Assembly: GCA_009781925.1 (NCBI GenBank)
Contig: WQUU01000074.1
Location: 1-6,870, forward strand
Origin: Bacillota bacterium
GTDB lineage: Bacteria; Bacillota; Clostridia; Oscillospirales; Oscillospiraceae
Direction: 5' to 3'
Length of the DNA stretch: 6,870 nucleotides
A program made the translations under genes and the position numbers. Shown one piece after another: positions 4,768 through 6,870 of this stretch (the first letter of the stretch is position 1; each line of letters begins with the position of its first letter). The notes under the pieces are model-generated. The model did no database searches. It was not told the origin of the DNA and worked only from the letters and a program-made list of their open reading frames with translations.

Positions 4768-5869
4768 CCTCGAAATCGTCGGCGGAGATGTCCACCGCCT
4801 TGCCGGCCGGGGCGGCTTTCTCCTTCGACGCGCTCCGCATGGAGACCAGCTGCGCAGCGTTCTCCCGGATCCTCGCCTCGATCTCGGCGGAGACGGCGGG
4901 GTTGTCCTTTAAGTACTGCTTGGCGGCGTCCCGGCCCTGCACCCGCGCGTCGCCCACGGTGAACCAGGCCCCGGCCTTTTCGATCATCTCCAGTTTTACG
5001 CCCAAATCGACGATCTCGCCCACCTTAGAGATGCCCTCGCCGTAGATGATGTCAAACTCCGCCTCTTTGAAGGGGGGGCTAACCTTGTTCTTGATGACCC
5101 TGGCCCGCGTGCGGTTGCCGATCACCTCACTGCCTGCTTTTAAGACGTCGATTTTGCGCACGTCGATGCGCACGCTGGAGAAGTATTTGAGCGCCCGGCC
5201 GCCGGGGGTGGTCTCGGGGTTGCCGTACATGACGCCGATCTTCTCCCGGAGCTGGTTGATGAACACGACGATGCAGGAGGTCTTGGAGATGATGCCCGCC
5301 AGTTTCCGCAGCGCCTGGGACATGAGCCGCGCCACGAGGCCGACGCTGGAATCTCCCATCTCGCCCTCCAGCTCGCTGCGGGGCGTCAGCGCCGCCACAG
5401 AGTCCACGACCACCACGTCGATGGCGCCGGAGCGCACCAGGGCCTCTGTGATGTCGAGGGCCTGCTCGCCGGTGTCCGGCTGAGAGATGAGCAGCGCGTC
5501 GATGTCCACGCCCAAGGCCCGGGCATAGGCGGGCTCCAAGGCGTGCTCCACGTCGATAAAAGCCACCTCTCCTCCCATTTTTTGCGCGCTGGCCAGGATG
5601 TGCAGGGCCAGAGTGGTCTTACCCGAGCTCTCCGGGCCGTAGATCTCGACGATTCTGCCCCGTGGCACGCCGCCGATGCCGAGGGCCAGATCCAGGGACA
5701 GGGAGCCGGTGGAGATCGCCTCCACGTTCACGGGGAGGTCATCCCCCAGGCGCATGATAGCGCCCTTGCCATAGTTTTTTTCAATCTGCGCCAGGGCGTT
5801 CTGGAGGGCGGTCTTCTTGTCCTCCGCCTGGCCCGCCAGGGTAATGGGGACTTTCTTCTTCTCGGCCAT
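4763..5869 (-). CDS. recA: Recombinase RecA
   Basis: The DNA-dependent ATPase that forms filaments on single-stranded DNA, performs strand exchange and stimulates LexA self-cleavage. All signature motifs are present in the 368 residues: Walker A GPESSGKTT (78-86), catalytic glutamate E108 (FIDVEHA), Walker B VVVVDSVAAL with D156, the L1 region EGEMGDSSVG (168-177), and the C-terminal end of the ATPase core NQLREKIGVMYGNPETTPGG (205-224) covering loop L2. The acidic tail ends ISADDFEG. No intein or frameshift is seen. ATG at 5869 has AGAGG with eight bases spacing; the upstream GTG at 5878 overlaps that ribosome binding site and is rejected. recX follows after an 88-base spacer without a terminator. 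No Bacillus-type LexA box is visible upstream. Confidence 0.99.
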   Translation of the reverse strand: MAEKKKVPITLAGQAEDKKTALQNALAQIEKNYGKGAIMRLGDDLPVNVEAISTGSLSLDLALGIGGVPRGRIVEIYGPESSGKTTLALHILASAQKMGGEVAFIDVEHALEPAYARALGVDIDALLISQPDTGEQALDITEALVRSGAIDVVVVDSVAALTPRSELEGEMGDSSVGLVARLMSQALRKLAGIISKTSCIVVFINQLREKIGVMYGNPETTPGGRALKYFSSVRIDVRKIDVLKAGSEVIGNRTRARVIKNKVSPPFKEAEFDIIYGEGISKVGEIVDLGVKLEMIEKAGAWFTVGDARVQGRDAAKQYLKDNPAVSAEIEARIRENAAQLVSMRSASKEKAAPAGKAVDISADDFEG

Positions 5870-5884
5870 GTGGGTCACCTCTTG

Positions 5885-5914
5885 TTAGAATTTAAGAATT
5901 AAAAATTAAGAATT
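5885..5914. repeat. AT-rich direct repeats upstream of recA
   Basis: TTAAGAATT occurs at 5892-5900 and 5906-5914 (14 bases apart), with a partial third copy TTAGAATT at 5885-5892. They occupy the 72-base prmC-recA spacer immediately upstream of the recA ribosome binding site. No clear promoter could be recognised in the spacer; the AT-rich block may contain one. Confidence 0.6.
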
Positions 5915-5941
5915 TTGTGGAATCATCTGTGATGTTACAGC

Positions 5942-6799
5942 TTACGCCCTGCCCGCGACAATCCGCTCGATGCCGTTTAGATCCTTAAAACTCTCGACAC
6001 GGCTGAAAGAGGCGCGCTGGAGCATCTGCATTACGGCGCCGGCCTGACCGGCGCCCACCTCAAAGATCACGGCGCCGCCCTCCCGCAGAATACCCTTCCA
6101 ATTTTTGAGGAAGGCCCGGTAGTAGTTCAGGCCATCCTCCCCGCCGTCCAGGGCGGAGCGGGGTTCAAAGTCCCGAACGGAGGTTGGCAGGCCGATGATG
6201 TCTGCACTGGGAATATAGGGGGGATTCATGGCCACGAGGTCAAAGCTGCCCACCAGCATGGGGGGGGAGTCAAAAATATCCGCCTCGATACAGGTGGCCC
6301 GCGCGCCCAGCGTATTCAGGGCCACATTCCGGCGGCAGACCGCCAGCGCGCTGCGGGAATTGTCGATCATGACCACGCGGGAGGCGTGGAGCCTGTAGGC
6401 GATGGCGCAGCCCACACAGCCGCTCCCGGCGCAGAGATCCAGGATCCGCGCGTCCATTTTGTTGTGGTTCAGCATGGCGATCGCCTTGTCCACCAGGAGC
6501 TCCGTCTCCGGCCGGGGGATGAGCACGTCCGGGGATACGTCGATGGGAATGCCGTAAAATTCCCAGCGGCCGGTGAGATAGGCCACGGGCTCGCCCTTGA
6601 GCCTCCTGGCCAGGAGCTCGTTGACCTTGTGCTGTGTGTCGTCGCCCGTATAGAGCCTGAGCCCCTGGAGAAATTTTTCCATGCTCTTGCCCGCCGCCTG
6701 GGACACGATGATCCGCGCCTCCAGGTTATAGCTCTCAATCCCGTGCTCCCGGAGGAGCTTGCGGGTCTCCAGATACAGGTCATTATAAGTTTTGGGCAA
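5942..6799 (-). CDS. prmC: Peptide chain release factor N5-glutamine methyltransferase
   Basis: Methylates the glutamine of the GGQ motif in release factors RF1 and RF2, using S-adenosylmethionine. Length is 285 residues, as in the family (about 277-288). The N-terminal helical domain (about 1-75) is followed by LTGRWEFYG (75-83) and the family motif LIPRPETELLV (93-103). The SAM-binding motif is ILDLCAGSGCVGCAIA (119-134), and NPPY at 192-195 binds the substrate glutamine. SVRDFEPRSALDGGEDGL is also diagnostic for PrmC/HemK. The start is TTG at 6799, with AAGGGG nine bases upstream. In most Firmicutes prmC follows prfA; here the sequence upstream within the window is non-coding and repeat-like, and recA lies downstream. 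A run of eight G on the plus strand (6260-6267) falls inside the gene. Confidence 0.96.
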   Translation of the reverse strand: MPKTYNDLYLETRKLLREHGIESYNLEARIIVSQAAGKSMEKFLQGLRLYTGDDTQHKVNELLARRLKGEPVAYLTGRWEFYGIPIDVSPDVLIPRPETELLVDKAIAMLNHNKMDARILDLCAGSGCVGCAIAYRLHASRVVMIDNSRSALAVCRRNVALNTLGARATCIEADIFDSPPMLVGSFDLVAMNPPYIPSADIIGLPTSVRDFEPRSALDGGEDGLNYYRAFLKNWKGILREGGAVIFEVGAGQAGAVMQMLQRASFSRVESFKDLNGIERIVAGRA

Positions 6800-6832
6800 A
6801 GTTTTCCACCCCTTAGCATCCGCTGATTAGAC

Positions 6833-6868
6833 CGTCATTGCGAGGAGCGCAGCGACGAAACAAGCCAG
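6833..6868. repeat. Dispersed-type intergenic repeat at the right edge
   Basis: CGTCATTGCGAGGAGCGCAGCGACGAA resembles a family of intergenic repeats common in many bacterial genomes (CGTCATTGCGAGGAGCGAAGCGACGAAGCAAT). It lies upstream of prmC and may continue beyond the window. It shares TCATT, GAGCGC and GCGA with the repeat at 4735-4767. No gene is seen in 6800-6870. Confidence 0.6.
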
Positions 6869-6870
6869 AA

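Overview
The window looks like chromosomal DNA from a low-abundance or uncultured member of the Clostridia. The evidence is a response regulator with a Spo0A-type DNA-binding domain (a fold confined to the endospore-forming Firmicutes lineage), strong AGGAG-type ribosome binding sites, TTG start codons, and housekeeping proteins of clostridial type. The coding DNA is GC-rich, while the intergenic spacers are AT-rich, which would suit a GC-rich group such as the Oscillospirales. That placement is inference, not shown by any single marker here.

Layout. The left end (11-1364) is a regulatory pair transcribed divergently from an AT-rich spacer: a 268-residue Spo0A-like response regulator on the minus strand and a small XRE-type helix-turn-helix regulator on the plus strand. 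A classic terminator for the regulator (1432-1461) is followed by a perfect 14-bp bidirectional terminator (1481-1515). Next comes tRNA-Leu(CAA) on the minus strand, with its own consensus-like promoter lying across the end of the next gene.

From 1676 to 6799 all genes are on the minus strand. In transcription order they are prmC, recA, recX, rimO, pgsA and a phosphopantetheinyl transferase of the Sfp type. recX/rimO overlap by 8 bases and rimO/pgsA by 3 bases, so these are probably translationally coupled. The genes serve translation-factor and ribosome modification (PrmC methylates release factors, RimO methylthiolates S12), recombination (RecA and its modulator RecX), phospholipid synthesis (PgsA) and carrier-protein activation (PPTase). 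This is a housekeeping cluster and not an accessory island.

The most notable signals are in the spacers and repeats. A roughly 36-nt GC-rich double-hairpin repeat lies between pgsA and the PPTase gene, and a second copy (32 of 36 bases identical, opposite orientation) lies inside the PPTase reading frame, where it encodes a stretch that replaces the usual residues between two catalytic motifs. The recA-recX spacer consists of three 14-nt direct repeats plus a dispersed-repeat-like segment that starts at the recA stop codon and leaves recX without a visible Shine-Dalgarno sequence. A similar dispersed repeat sits at the right edge. I see no mobile-element gene, CRISPR array, toxin-antitoxin pair or clear candidate for a new multi-gene system.
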